From Mycoplasmataceae bacterium (GTDB lineage: Bacteria > Bacillota_I > Bacilli_A > Mycoplasmatales > Mycoplasmoidaceae), in NCBI GenBank assembly GCA_020024735.1, contig JAHHTI010000025.1, forward strand, positions 1-12,872: 12,872 bases of DNA. Direction: 5' to 3'. The notes under the pieces are model-generated. The model was given only the letters and a program-made list of their open reading frames with translations. It had not been told where the DNA came from and ran no database searches. Made by a program: the position numbers and the translations under genes. Numbering within the stretch: the stretch's first letter is position 1; each line of letters begins with the position of its first letter. Below are positions 1-7,603 of this stretch, piece by piece.

Positions 1-60
1 TTGCATGTATTAGGCATGCCGCCAGCGTTAATCCTGAGCCAGGATCAAACTCTCGTTTAA
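1..60 (-). rRNA. rrs: 16S ribosomal RNA, 5' end (partial)
   Basis: The reverse complement of the left edge reads AGAGTTTGATCCTGGCTCAG followed by the conserved start of bacterial 16S rRNA (GGATTAACGCTGGCGGCATGC). Only the first ~60 nt are inside the window; the gene continues leftward. The mature 5' end is placed near base 60 by counting back from AGAGTTTG as in E. coli (A8), so it is good to a few bases. The variant after CTCAG resembles, from memory, Mollicutes of the pneumoniae type more than those of the hominis type, but 60 nt is too little for placement. Confidence 0.97.
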
Positions 61-151
61 TGACGGGTTGTATTTAGTTTTCAAAGAACATTCTTGTCAT
101 CTCAAAACACTATATATAAATATATAATGATTTGTTGCTTTTTGAGACAAC
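61..151 (-). other. rRNA operon 5' leader with boxA-like sequence and processing-type hairpin
   Basis: This is the transcribed leader between the rRNA promoter and mature 16S rRNA. On the minus strand it holds GTTCTTTGAAAACT (bases 76-89), a sequence commonly found just upstream of 16S and 23S genes in Firmicutes and Mollicutes. Bases 94-107 and 140-150 are complementary (TTGTC-TCAAAA against TTTTGAGA-ACAA with a small bulge), giving a stem of about 8-11 bp around an AT-rich loop. Its role in processing or antitermination is inferred; nusB, whose product acts on boxA RNA, lies in the same window. Confidence 0.7.
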
Positions 152-157
152 GTAAAT

Positions 158-185
158 ATTATATACTATGTCAGCAAAAAAGCAA
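158..185 (-). promoter_or_regulatory. rRNA operon promoter
   Basis: The minus strand shows -35 TTGCTT (bases 180-185), a 16-nt spacer and a perfect -10 TATAAT (158-163). The predicted start is near base 151, about 90 nt before mature 16S. Immediately upstream, bases 186-236 are long A and T tracts, as expected for an UP element that binds the alpha subunit C-terminal domain. The location before 16S and the good match to consensus make this the most secure promoter in the window. Confidence 0.75.
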
Positions 186-236
186 ATTTTTTTTTATTTT
201 TTTTAAAAATTTTTATTTTTTTCTATTTTATAAGGG

Positions 237-527
237 TTTTTAAGGAATAAAATCTTTATATTTTCGTATTTATATATAAGTAATTAGAATATTCTAACAT
301 TTTCTATATATAAGGAAAATATAAGGTAAATCTAAAAATAAAAGCTTTAATATATATAAAATGCCTAGTTCATAAAGAGACAAGACATTACCTATGAAAA
401 AGTCAGTAATATGGAATTTATCATTTGTTAGTCGAATTTCCTATAAGTGGGGAATTTTAACTTTCTGTTTACACACATAGATAAATAAAAGTAGTTATTT
501 AAAATTTTGTTTACAATATAAAAGTAA
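237..527. other. AT-rich intergenic stretch without a gene
   Basis: I see no coding region on either strand here. Bases 237-360 are AT-rich low-complexity sequence with several TATATA runs. Bases 435-441 and 450-456 can form a 7-bp hairpin on the plus strand (AATTTCC with GGGAATT, including one U-G wobble) followed by TTTTAA; its meaning is unknown. Bases 494-527 probably carry the weak plus-strand promoter of the structured RNA that follows (TATAAA at 517-522). Confidence 0.4.
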
Positions 528-528
528 A

Positions 529-595
529 GTCGGTTTCTGCGGAGGCCGTTAAAGGAGATGGGCGAAAGCCTGTTCCCTTTTAATTTATATTAAAA
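529..595 (+). ncRNA. Candidate structured small RNA, unknown family
   Basis: This G+C island (28 of 50 bases in 531-580) lies in AT-rich DNA and folds on the plus strand. Hairpin 1 (531-548) has seven pairs, two of them U-G, closed as C(UGCG)G, a stable UNCG-type loop. Hairpin 2 (551-580) has 12 pairs around one A-C mismatch with a GAAA loop, and includes three G-U wobbles. Only UU separates the two. An all-AU hairpin (578-584 with 589-595) overlaps the T-rich tail. The wobbles would be A-C mismatches on the other strand, so the plus strand is preferred. A possible -10 (TATAAA, 517-522) would start the RNA at about 529; no good -35 is visible. It does not look like SRP RNA, tmRNA, RNase P RNA, 5S rRNA, tRNA or a riboswitch I know. 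The 3' end is uncertain and could lie near 620. Confidence 0.5.
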
Positions 596-637
596 TGCAT
601 TAATGTCCCATCTCTTTATATAGGTAAAAGAAATATT

Positions 638-1954
638 TTATTTATCCTTTAAGATACAAGTGTTGCCTATGACTTTATCCACTTTTAAGATATGAAAAGC
701 ATTCATATCAATAGGTTGAGAACTTTTATATAACACTTCAAAGTATTGGGAAGCCTTACCTACATATACTCCATCTTGTTCTTTTTCAAACAAGACTTTC
801 ACTTCTTTTCCAATAAATTGCTTTAAATAAGCATGATACATTGCATTGGATAACTTAATGGCTTCATTAGTACGACGTTTTTTAATTGCTCCATGAATAT
901 CAACCATATTAGCAGCGGCAGTATTTTTTCTTTTCGAATAAGTAAAGACATGCATAAAGCTAAAACCAATCTCTTGTACATGTTGTAATGATTCATTGTG
1001 GTCAGTTTCACTTTCAGTCGGAAACCCTGCAATATAATCAGTACTAATACTCACTAAAGGATCATTTACTCTAATCTTTTTAACTAGAGTTTTAAATTCC
1101 TCAATACTATATTTTCGATGCATAGCTTTTAATACATGATCACTCCCACTTTGTAAGCAAATATGTCAGTGGGAACAGAATCTTTCTTGATTGTGAGTAA
1201 TTAATTCAATAATTTCATCACTAATTTGAAAAGGTTCTAAAGAGGAGATTCTAATTCTAAAATCACCTTCTAAAGTATTAATAGCTTTTAATAAATCATA
1301 AAAGTTATGTCCTTCATTATCTAAATAACCAGCAGTATTCACCCCTGATAATACAATTTCTTTAAATCCACGTTGGACAAAATCTTGTATTTCATTAATG
1401 ATAAGAGACATTTTCTTAGATCTTTGTTTGCCTCGAGCAAAAGGAATAATACAATATGAACACATAAAATTACATCCATCTTGAATTTTTAAGAAGGCTC
1501 GAGTGCGGTCACTAAATGAAGATTCCACTAAATTTTCATAATCTTTTTCTAATAATAGATTATCTACCTTAATAATTTTGTTAGCTTCTTTTAAATATTT
1601 ATTAATCAGACTAACTAAGTCATTTTTATATTTATTGCCAATAACAATATCTACTTTTAACTTACTAGCAATTTCATCATAAGCAATTTGACTATAACAT
1701 CCTGCTACAATGATTATCGCATCAGCAGATAATTTCCGTGCCTTGGCAATCACATTTCGTGATTTGACATCGGCATTATTAGTAACAGAACATGTATTAA
1801 TAATATAGATGTCTGCCGGTTGATTAAAATCAACTTGTACTAAACCACAACTAGTTAATTGATTAATCATTGATTGTGATTCATAAGTATTCACTTTACA
1901 TCCTAAAGTATGGATGGCAAAAGAATGTAAATTATCAATTGAATTATTTGCCAT
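638..1954 (-). CDS. mtaB: tRNA (t6A37) methylthiotransferase MtaB, radical SAM
   Basis: The 438-residue product matches MtaB, which converts t6A37 to ms2t6A37 in tRNAs reading ANN codons, using S-adenosylmethionine and two iron-sulfur clusters. The N-terminal domain has the HTLGCKVN signature (Cys19) plus Cys55 in NTCSVTN and Cys86 in GCYSQ, the ligands of the auxiliary cluster. The radical SAM motif CxxxCxxC is at Cys161, Cys165 and Cys168 (CNFMCSYC), followed by the expected FARGKQRS. A TRAM-like RNA-binding region ends the protein. A TGA at 1166-1168 reads as Trp inside HWHICLQSGSD and falsely splits the gene under the standard code. ATG at 1954 was chosen; a TTG two codons upstream is possible. 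GAGG lies 10 nt before the ATG. The gene overlaps the stop of the preceding gene by 11 bases, suggesting coupling. Confidence 0.95.
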
Positions 1955-2585
1955 TACCAAAAGACCTCGAAGAAGCTAAAGAATCATCACCATCAACATC
2001 ATCTAGCACAATTTCTTTAGGTTGATATTTTTCTTTAGTAGCTTCATCTTTATATTGTGTATCATCATGATACATTTTCATAGTTGGTTCAAAACCTTCT
2101 AATAAAGTTTTTCTCTTTTCTTCATTAAAGGAAATACGGAAATTCACATAACTAGTATAACCTGTAATAAATAAACCTATCACACCAGTTAATGCAAAAG
2201 CAGTAATAATCAAAGCTAAACTAGCAGTTTGGGAATTTTGAATAGCAGCAATAGAACAAGCAGTAATTAATAATAATGGTGGAAAAAATAAATTTCCAAT
2301 TGAAATATAAGTAGAAGACTGAATTAATTTCAATAATTTAGGATTCATATGAGCTACTTGTTCCTTTAATGATTTTTTTAATAAAAATGCATACAGAACA
2401 ACTAAACACGTAGACATAACTAAACCAACAATGGGTGCAATAATTGCTAAGTGCATTTTATTAATATAGGAAGGAATGCTATTGTCTCTATTTCTTAAAA
2501 AAATTATTAAAGTAATAGCACAAGCAATAGCAATAATATAATTAGCTATCAACATAACATAAGTGACCCATCTTCTCATTTGCAT
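1944..2585 (-). CDS. Four-helix membrane protein of unknown function
   Basis: The 213-residue protein has four clear hydrophobic segments at about residues 7-30, 45-69, 93-115 and 122-147, then a hydrophilic C-terminal tail of ~65 residues that is acidic and ends SLASSRSFGNGK. I do not recognise a family or any catalytic motif. ATG at 2585 is preferred because AGAGG lies 8 nt upstream; a second ATG two codons later is possible, and a more upstream in-frame start would lie inside rsmE. It sits 4 bases after the rsmE stop and overlaps mtaB by 11 bases, so it belongs to the efp-nusB-rsmE-mtaB transcript. Topology is predicted from hydrophobicity only; by the positive-inside rule the tail is likely cytoplasmic. 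Confidence 0.8.
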   Translation of the reverse strand: MQMRRWVTYVMLIANYIIAIACAITLIIFLRNRDNSIPSYINKMHLAIIAPIVGLVMSTCLVVLYAFLLKKSLKEQVAHMNPKLLKLIQSSTYISIGNLFFPPLLLITACSIAAIQNSQTASLALIITAFALTGVIGLFITGYTSYVNFRISFNEEKRKTLLEGFEPTMKMYHDDTQYKDEATKEKYQPKEIVLDDVDGDDSLASSRSFGNGK

Positions 2586-2589
2586 ATTA

Positions 2590-3294
2590 TTAACCTCTAA
2601 GTTTATACTCACTCACAATACTCAAAGCATAGATAAGGGCAGTTTCTGCTCTTAAGATGCTATTGGTTAAACTAATTATACAACTATTTTTAGTATTAAC
2701 TAATAATAAATCCTTAGGAGAAAAGCCACCTTCTGGACCAATAAGAATACCAATTTTCATATAATCTTTTTGTATATTATGTGATAAATATTTCTTTTCT
2801 TCTTGAAAATGAGCAATATAATTCATATCATTTTTTAATAAAAGTTCATGAAGTTGTTCACTATTCTCAAGGAGTTGAATATCCATTAACGAATTACGAT
2901 TGGCTTGTTGGCAAGCATTTACCATAATTTGTTCTAAACGTGATAAATTAACTTTTTCATTTTTTTGACAATAATCAAAATAATATAAATAGAAATGATT
3001 AACATTTAATTCTGCTGCTTTTTGAATAGCTAATTCTAAATGTTTCGTTTTAATCACACCAAAGAAAACATTGATTTCAAATGAGTTAGCTGCATCATCA
3101 TGGATATCATCTACTCACGTAATTGTCATTGGTTTAATTTTTATTACTTCATATAAATATTTTTTGCCTTCACAAACAACAATTAAAGAATCTCCAATTG
3201 TCATTCTTAAAACTTTAAGATAATGTTGAGTTTGGTTTTTATCCAACTGAATGGTTTGTTGAAATTGGTTTTTATCAATAAATAACTTTTGCAT
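2590..3294 (-). CDS. rsmE: 16S rRNA (uracil-1498-N3)-methyltransferase RsmE
   Basis: The 234-residue product fits RsmE, a SPOUT-class enzyme that methylates N3 of U1498 in helix 44 of 16S rRNA using S-adenosylmethionine. The knotted C-terminal domain carries the conserved IGPEGGFS motif (around residues 185-192) and, near the end, the family's LRAETALIYALSIV segment, which together form the cofactor site. The N-terminal part is a PUA-like RNA-binding domain, with LKVLRMTIGD near residues 28-37. A TGA codon in TWVDD (near base 3117) reads as Trp. The ATG overlaps the last base of the nusB stop (TAATG), so translation is probably coupled to nusB and the start is well fixed. Length is close to the usual ~240. 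Confidence 0.93.
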
Positions 3295-3674
3295 TATAAA
3301 ATTTTTTGTAAAATGGCATTAATGTATTTGTAGGAATCATCCACAGTATGATGTTTAGCAGTAATTAAAGCTTGGTCAATCACCACTGCTTTTGGAGTGT
3401 TTAAAGCGTGGAATTCACCAACTGCTGCAAACATTACCGCTTTATCTACATAAGGAAGTCTTTCATAGGTTCATGAACTTGATAAATGATTAGCAATATT
3501 AGTTTTAATTTCTTCAAAATGATTTGCAATATATTCAATGACTTGTAATCATTCGGCATCAAAGTCAAAATCTTGGGTTAAATGATTATTTAAAATTTCT
3601 TCAGGGGTGGCATCCAATAATAAACAAGCATATAAATATTGAAATAATTGGACTCTTTTTTCTCACTGCGTCAT
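3294..3674 (-). CDS. nusB: Transcription antitermination factor NusB
   Basis: The 126-residue product is a NusB homologue. NusB binds boxA RNA together with ribosomal protein S10 (NusE) and supports antitermination during rRNA synthesis. The sequence shows the family's N-terminal helical start (WEKRVQLFQYLYA) and the conserved C-terminal part: WTYERLPYVDKAVMFAAVGE, then TPKAVVIDQALITAKHH, and DSYKYINAIL at the end. Three TGA codons read as Trp (residues 4, 42 and one in SSSWTYE), so it is invisible as a single frame under the standard code. Its ATG directly follows the efp stop and its stop overlaps the rsmE start by one base, so it lies in a tightly coupled run. The 16S leader in this window has a boxA-like sequence, its likely target. 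Confidence 0.92.
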
Positions 3675-4241
3675 TTATTTAGCTCTACTTATATATTTAC
3701 CGCTAGCAGTTTCAATAATAACTTTTTCTCCAGTTTTAATGAATTGAGGAACTTGAATTTCTCATCCAGTATCAAGTCAAGCTTTTTTAGTCACGTTAGT
3801 AACTGTATTTCCTTGCACTGCTTCTTCTGCTTCTTTAACATTCATCACTACTTGATCAGGTAAAGAAACACCAAGAATTTCTTCTTCATTTCTTAAAATA
3901 TTTACTTCACCATCTTCTACTAAGAAGTTCTTTTCTCATTCTAGTAATTTATTAGGAATTTCTACTTGTTCTCAAGTTTCATTGTCAATAAAGATATAAT
4001 TATTTCCATCATTGTATGAATAATTCATCTTCTTATTAGATAACATTACTGATTCTAGCTTTTCACCAGTTAAAACTTCAATAGTAATTGCTCCAGTTCT
4101 TAAGTTTTTAACTTTACATTTAACAATTCCTTCTCTCATTGCAGTTTTATTGAAGGAATTTTCAATTACTTGATATAAATTTCCTTTATAGTTAAAAGCA
4201 TTTCCTGCTCTTAAATCTTTTGCATCAATCATTGTAGCCAT
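3675..4241 (-). CDS. efp: Translation elongation factor P
   Basis: The 188-residue product is EF-P, which binds between the P and E sites of the ribosome and relieves stalling on polyproline. It has the usual three-domain length and the conserved KVKNLRTGAI and TGEKLE segments of domain I, and ends in the EF-P C-terminal pattern (TGEKVIIETASGKYISRAK). The loop that normally reads PGKG, with a modified Lys at its tip, reads KTAMREG here (residues 32-38), placing Met35 at the tip. I recall similar loops in other mycoplasma EF-Ps. Five TGA codons read as Trp downstream of residue 89. AAGGGG precedes the ATG by 8 nt. The stop abuts the nusB start. EF-P would matter for Pro-rich stretches such as those in the surface protein encoded nearby, but that link is speculative. 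Confidence 0.93.
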
Positions 4242-4294
4242 AATTTACCCCTTATTATATTAACCTATTAATGATAACACATATTAGTTTTAAA

Positions 4295-6094
4295 CTAATT
4301 AACATTTGAATCAATGTTGGAATTAATATTACCATTAGGAGATAGTAATTTCACTAATTTTACCATTTGTGCTTTATCACATTCTCTAAACTCATTATAT
4401 TGATCTGGTTTTACATAGACAGCTAAAACATTATTTCGTAAACTAATACTTAAATACTTTTTGTTCAAAGAATTAACAATATTAGTAATTTCTTCATTAT
4501 TAATATTTGTCTTCGAACTATAACCATTTAGGTTGTAAAAGAAGTTTTCACATTTTGGAATAAAAGTATAGGCCACAAATCCTTCAGCAGTAGCGGGAAC
4601 AAAATCGATGTAATTAACAGGCACTTGGACAATTCCAGAACGTGACATTGCCGTTACATATTTAACACAATTATTTTTAGTAAAAGTTAAACCTTCGAAT
4701 TGTGAAAAATAAAGTCCTTCGTTGGTATCTACTAATTCTTCTAATAATTCAGTGTTTTTCAAGGTGTGAAAACAATCAGTATCCTTAACAATAATATTGA
4801 CACCCAATAAATCATTTAAGACATTGTGGGCAAAGAATAATTGATTGTTTTCTTCAATATGTTTATGATTTTCAACATTGTGAATAATACTAGAATGATC
4901 TTCTGAAGACATAATGGTAGTTAAGAACATATAGTTAAGTGATTGAAAAATATGGAAATAATAATTCAAAATAGATTGGTATAGACGAGCAATTAAATCA
5001 TCTGTATTTTCTTCAACATTATTTATATATTCAAAAAATATTCCGTACAATGATTTGTCTCATAAGAAAGAAAAATCACTAGTAGCATAATCATTTTGAA
5101 TAAAAGTTGCATGTTTTGATCAACGTAAAGCATTATTAATTTCTTTGGTTTTGCCAACTTCTTTCAAGAAAGTTTCTTGCGCATAAGGAGTAAAAACCAT
5201 TCTAAATTGAGCATCATCATTACGTGTTCAATTAAATTTCTTATTAAATTCTTTGTTTTCTAGAGCTGCATAATGATTTTTGTTATCAAACTTTTTGGTT
5301 TCGTGAGCATTTGATTCACCAGAAAAATAAAACTCTAAATTACTACAACTTTGCATAAAACTAAAAGTTCTTTGGTTATTGTAAATATTATGAGCCGGAT
5401 GTGAATAAGTAGCCACTACAGTTTCATAACCAGTCATACTTTTCCCTTCACTATCATGATATGTATAAGGAACTTGAATACTACCAGTATAAGTTTCCAT
5501 GTATTCATCATGGAATTGTTTAGAAGCATTAATCACAATTTTGTTATCAAATATTCCTCATGATGAGATATAGGGATTGTAATGTTTAGAATAAGCTTTT
5601 AAATCAAAGAAAGAGTTACTTTGCATTTCTTCAACTAACACACTAGGAATTGCTCCTTGATGTTGGTACTTAATAATGCCACTAAACTTATTGAAGATTT
5701 CATTAATATTTAATTTGCTAATAATTTGATTATGTATATCTAATTTTTTCTTTTTAGCTTCTTCTAAAACATTGTCTCAATAAGATTTTTCTTTTTTTAG
5801 ATTCTTGTATTTTTTATTCACCCAATACAATGGAATTCCTAAACATGGAAAAATAGAAAAAACTCATAAAAATTTAAAGAAGCTAATTAAGTGTTTATTA
5901 TTATGGTTCTTTCAATCATTTAATGCTGATTGGTAATTAACTTTTGCATCATTAGCAATGTTTAAACATTCATGTGAAACTCACTGCGCATTAGTTTCCT
6001 TAAAAATACTTTCAAACTTAGGAAAAATTTGTTCATTTCAATAAGGTGAACAAGTAGGAGCTTCGTTCTTATTTTTTTTCTTCTTAAATAACAT
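4295..6094 (-). CDS. LemA-linked membrane protein of unknown function, 599 residues
   Basis: The frame runs unbroken from ATG at 6094 to TAG at 4295 when TGA is Trp; I checked the codons from 6094 to 5522 one by one. The N-terminus is Lys-rich (LFKKKKNKN), followed by one hydrophobic helix at about residues 69-91 and a charged, probably coiled-coil stretch at ~94-122. A region near residues 200-235 reads TGSIQVPYTYHDSEGK, then YETVVATYSHPAHNI. From memory this TGSI...ETVxAT...P pattern recurs in uncharacterised proteins next to lemA in other Firmicutes and Mollicutes. The rest is unrecognised; a later segment (FRMVFTPYAQETFL) is faintly DUF3137-like. It starts 5 nt after the lemA stop, so the two form one transcript and may act together at the membrane. 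Function is unknown. Confidence 0.82.
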
Positions 6095-6099
6095 AATAA

Positions 6100-6744
6100 T
6101 TAAAATTTAATTTCAACGTCTTGTCTCTTGCTATCATCAGCTTGGAATAAAGGTAAACCTTGATAACCTTTTTTGTAGATAACAACGTTAATTGGGAAAG
6201 TATAAATAGCTGAGTTAAAAGCAGTTACATCTGCATTATATAATCTTCTTGAAGCAGCAATTTCTTTTTCAATCATACTAGATTCAGTCATTAGTTTTTG
6301 AATTGATTGGTCAGCTCCTAAATTAGGATAGTTTTCAAAAGCCATAGATAATCCGGTTTGAATTTTTTCAATAGCTGCTTGTTTTGTACTTAAATCAGCT
6401 TTTTCTTGAATACCACTTCTAAATTTAGCAATATTTTCATAAACTTCTTTGTTGAACTTAGTATGTCCTTCAACAGCACTTACTAATTTAGTTAATGTAT
6501 CAAATCTCTTTTGTAGCTGTACATCAATATTAGAAGCACTTTCATTAATTTTGTTTTGTTGTCTATTTAAATCATTCACTTTCTTAATGTTGAAGTATAA
6601 AGCAACAATTCCTAAACTAATAATACAAAAGAATATATATAAAGCTTTTTGCCCACCTGTTGCAGTCACAGGTCCTAAGTTGTTAACAGCCTTAGCTTCA
6701 AATTTTTCACCTTGTTGTTTTTGATCTTCTGCAGTAAATAACAT
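6100..6744 (-). CDS. lemA: LemA family membrane protein
   Basis: The 214-residue protein is a LemA family member. These are small membrane-anchored helical proteins found across bacteria; their biochemical role is unknown. An N-terminal hydrophobic helix spans about residues 33-53, preceded by an unusually long ~30-residue hydrophilic stretch. Long amphipathic helices follow (about residues 58-110), then the family signatures ENYPNLGA (137-144) and RRLYNADVTAFNSAIYTFP (166-184). AAGGAG lies 7 nt before the ATG at 6744, so the start is well supported; a second ATG at 6749 is out of frame. It is followed after 5 nt by the 599-residue membrane protein, and preceded by the rpsR terminator, so it probably heads its own transcript. 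Confidence 0.92.
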   Translation of the reverse strand: MLFTAEDQKQQGEKFEAKAVNNLGPVTATGGQKALYIFFCIISLGIVALYFNIKKVNDLNRQQNKINESASNIDVQLQKRFDTLTKLVSAVEGHTKFNKEVYENIAKFRSGIQEKADLSTKQAAIEKIQTGLSMAFENYPNLGADQSIQKLMTESSMIEKEIAASRRLYNADVTAFNSAIYTFPINVVIYKKGYQGLPLFQADDSKRQDVEIKF

Positions 6745-6767
6745 AACATCACTCCTTGTAAAAATAT

Positions 6768-6773
6768 ATTATA
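6768..6773 (-). promoter_or_regulatory. Possible -10 box for lemA
   Basis: The minus strand reads TATAAT here, 24 nt before the lemA ATG and downstream of the rpsR terminator, which is a sensible place for a promoter. The region is AT-rich, so chance matches are likely, and no good -35 box is visible 16-18 nt upstream. Confidence 0.35.
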
Positions 6774-6832
6774 TTAATAATATATCATAAATTATCCTAA
6801 TTACATTTTTATTCATGGTAATGAAGATAACA

Positions 6833-6863
6833 AAATAACACTAGGATTTCCCTAGTGTTATTT
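6833..6863 (-). terminator. Intrinsic terminator after rpsR
   Basis: A perfect 13-bp inverted repeat (AAATAACACTAGG and CCTAGTGTTATTT) with a 5-nt loop begins 21 bases after the rpsR stop. On the minus strand the stem is followed by a T-rich run (TTATTTTGTTA). It is the strongest hairpin of this kind in the window and closes the rpsF-ssb-rpsR operon before lemA. Confidence 0.82.
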
Positions 6864-6883
6864 CTTTGGTTATTGTTACTTTT

Positions 6884-7111
6884 TTATTCAATTACAAATG
6901 GAAGTAAAGCAACTATTCTTGCTCTCTTGATAGCATTAGCTACTCTTCTTTGGTGCATTGTACAGCAACCTGAAGATCTCTTAGGAACAATTTTATTAGA
7001 TTGATTAAGAAATTTCTTTAATAAATCAACATCTTTGTAATCAACAGAAATAATTCCTTTTGCACATAAACTACAATATTTTTTTCTTGGTTTTTTTGTC
7101 ATATAAGCCAT
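6884..7111 (-). CDS. rpsR: 30S ribosomal protein S18
   Basis: The 75-residue product is ribosomal protein S18, which binds 16S rRNA with S6 on the platform of the small subunit. The core reads ISVDYKDVDLLKKFLNQ and IVPKRSSGCC, ending AIKRARIVALLPFV as expected. It is of the Cys-rich type: Cys13 and Cys16 (CSLC) plus Cys49 or Cys50 and His53 could hold zinc, whereas the B. subtilis protein has lost these residues. The ATG at 7111 has AGGAGA 6 nt upstream; a second ATG three codons in is less likely. It is the last gene of rpsF-ssb-rpsR and is followed by a strong terminator. Confidence 0.96.
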   Translation of the reverse strand: MAYMTKKPRKKYCSLCAKGIISVDYKDVDLLKKFLNQSNKIVPKRSSGCCTMHQRRVANAIKRARIVALLPFVIE

Positions 7112-7123
7112 TTTATTTCTCCT

Positions 7124-7600
7124 TTAATCTAAATCGTTTTCTCAATCATTTTGATTGGTTTGGTTTTCTTCTACAGCGGTAGTAGAATCTTGTTCAGGTT
7201 CTTTATTGGTTTTATCAATTACTACATATTCAGGTTCTTTGTGAGAAGTTTCATTCTTTTCTTCTTCGCTTTCACTAGACTTTTTAGAACCATAGTTTCT
7301 AATTGCATCGATTTGCACTTCAGTGATGTAAACTTTTTTGCCTTCATTATTTACATAATTTCGATTGGTTAGTCTACCATCAATTGCTACAAAATCACCC
7401 TTATGTAATTTTTCACCAATATATTTTGCAACCTGATTTCAAGCTACACAATTAACAAAATAAGTTACATCTCTATTCTTATTATCATTAACTGCAATAT
7501 TTACTTTTGCAAGAGTTGATTCTTCGTTATTTATTTTTGATTCAAAATTCTTAATTTCAGGATCATTTGATAAATAACCTAGCAATAAAACTTTATTCAT
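7124..7600 (-). CDS. ssb: Single-stranded DNA-binding protein
   Basis: The 158-residue product is SSB, which coats single-stranded DNA in replication, recombination and repair. It is encoded between rpsF and rpsR, the standard arrangement in Firmicutes and Mollicutes. The OB fold occupies about residues 1-105 (MNKVLLLGYLSNDPEIK at the start, VTYFVNCVAWNQVAKYIGEKLHKGD in the middle, KVYITEVQIDAI at the end). A hydrophilic linker of about 50 residues rich in Glu, Asn and Thr follows. The tip is acidic (NDWENDLD) but lacks the Pro-Phe that usually ends SSB and docks partner proteins. Two TGA codons read as Trp (in CVAWNQ and NDWEN), which breaks the frame under the standard code. ATG at 7600 lies 3 nt after the rpsF stop; no clear Shine-Dalgarno is visible, so coupling to rpsF is likely. 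Confidence 0.95.
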
Positions 7601-7603
7601 AAC

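Noticed and set aside
551..580. Hairpin as the intrinsic terminator of the mtaB operon (minus strand)
   Set aside because: On the minus strand three stem pairs become A-C mismatches and the following T run is short, whereas the plus strand folds well; a secondary terminator role cannot be fully excluded.
531..620. Known riboswitch or housekeeping RNA (fluoride, THF, preQ1, T-box, SRP RNA, tmRNA, RNase P)
   Set aside because: None of the core sequences I know for these (for example GGUCAGG...GGAAGGAAGCAGCC of SRP RNA or the T-box AGGGUGG) is present on either strand.
638..1960. mtaB appears as two separate frames and could be called a broken gene
   Set aside because: The break is a single in-frame TGA where homologues have another residue in a conserved segment (HWHICLQSGSD); the same pattern is seen in nusB, efp, ssb and others, so TGA is Trp here.
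3648..3863. Plus-strand open frame opposite efp and nusB
   Set aside because: It is antisense to two well-supported genes and its Phe/Ser-rich product is what Lys/Glu-rich coding DNA gives in reverse.
4254..4259. TATAAT just before efp as a promoter
   Set aside because: A start 7 nt downstream would remove the AAGGGG Shine-Dalgarno of efp and leave a ~5-nt leader; no -35 box is visible, so it is probably a chance match.
4281..4299. Palindrome ATTAGTTTTAAACTAAT after the 599-residue gene as a terminator
   Set aside because: The stem is short and AT-only with no T tract following on the minus strand; it is expected by chance in this composition.
6449..6724. Plus-strand open frame opposite lemA
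   Set aside because: Antisense shadow of the LemA coding region; no Shine-Dalgarno and no recognisable product.
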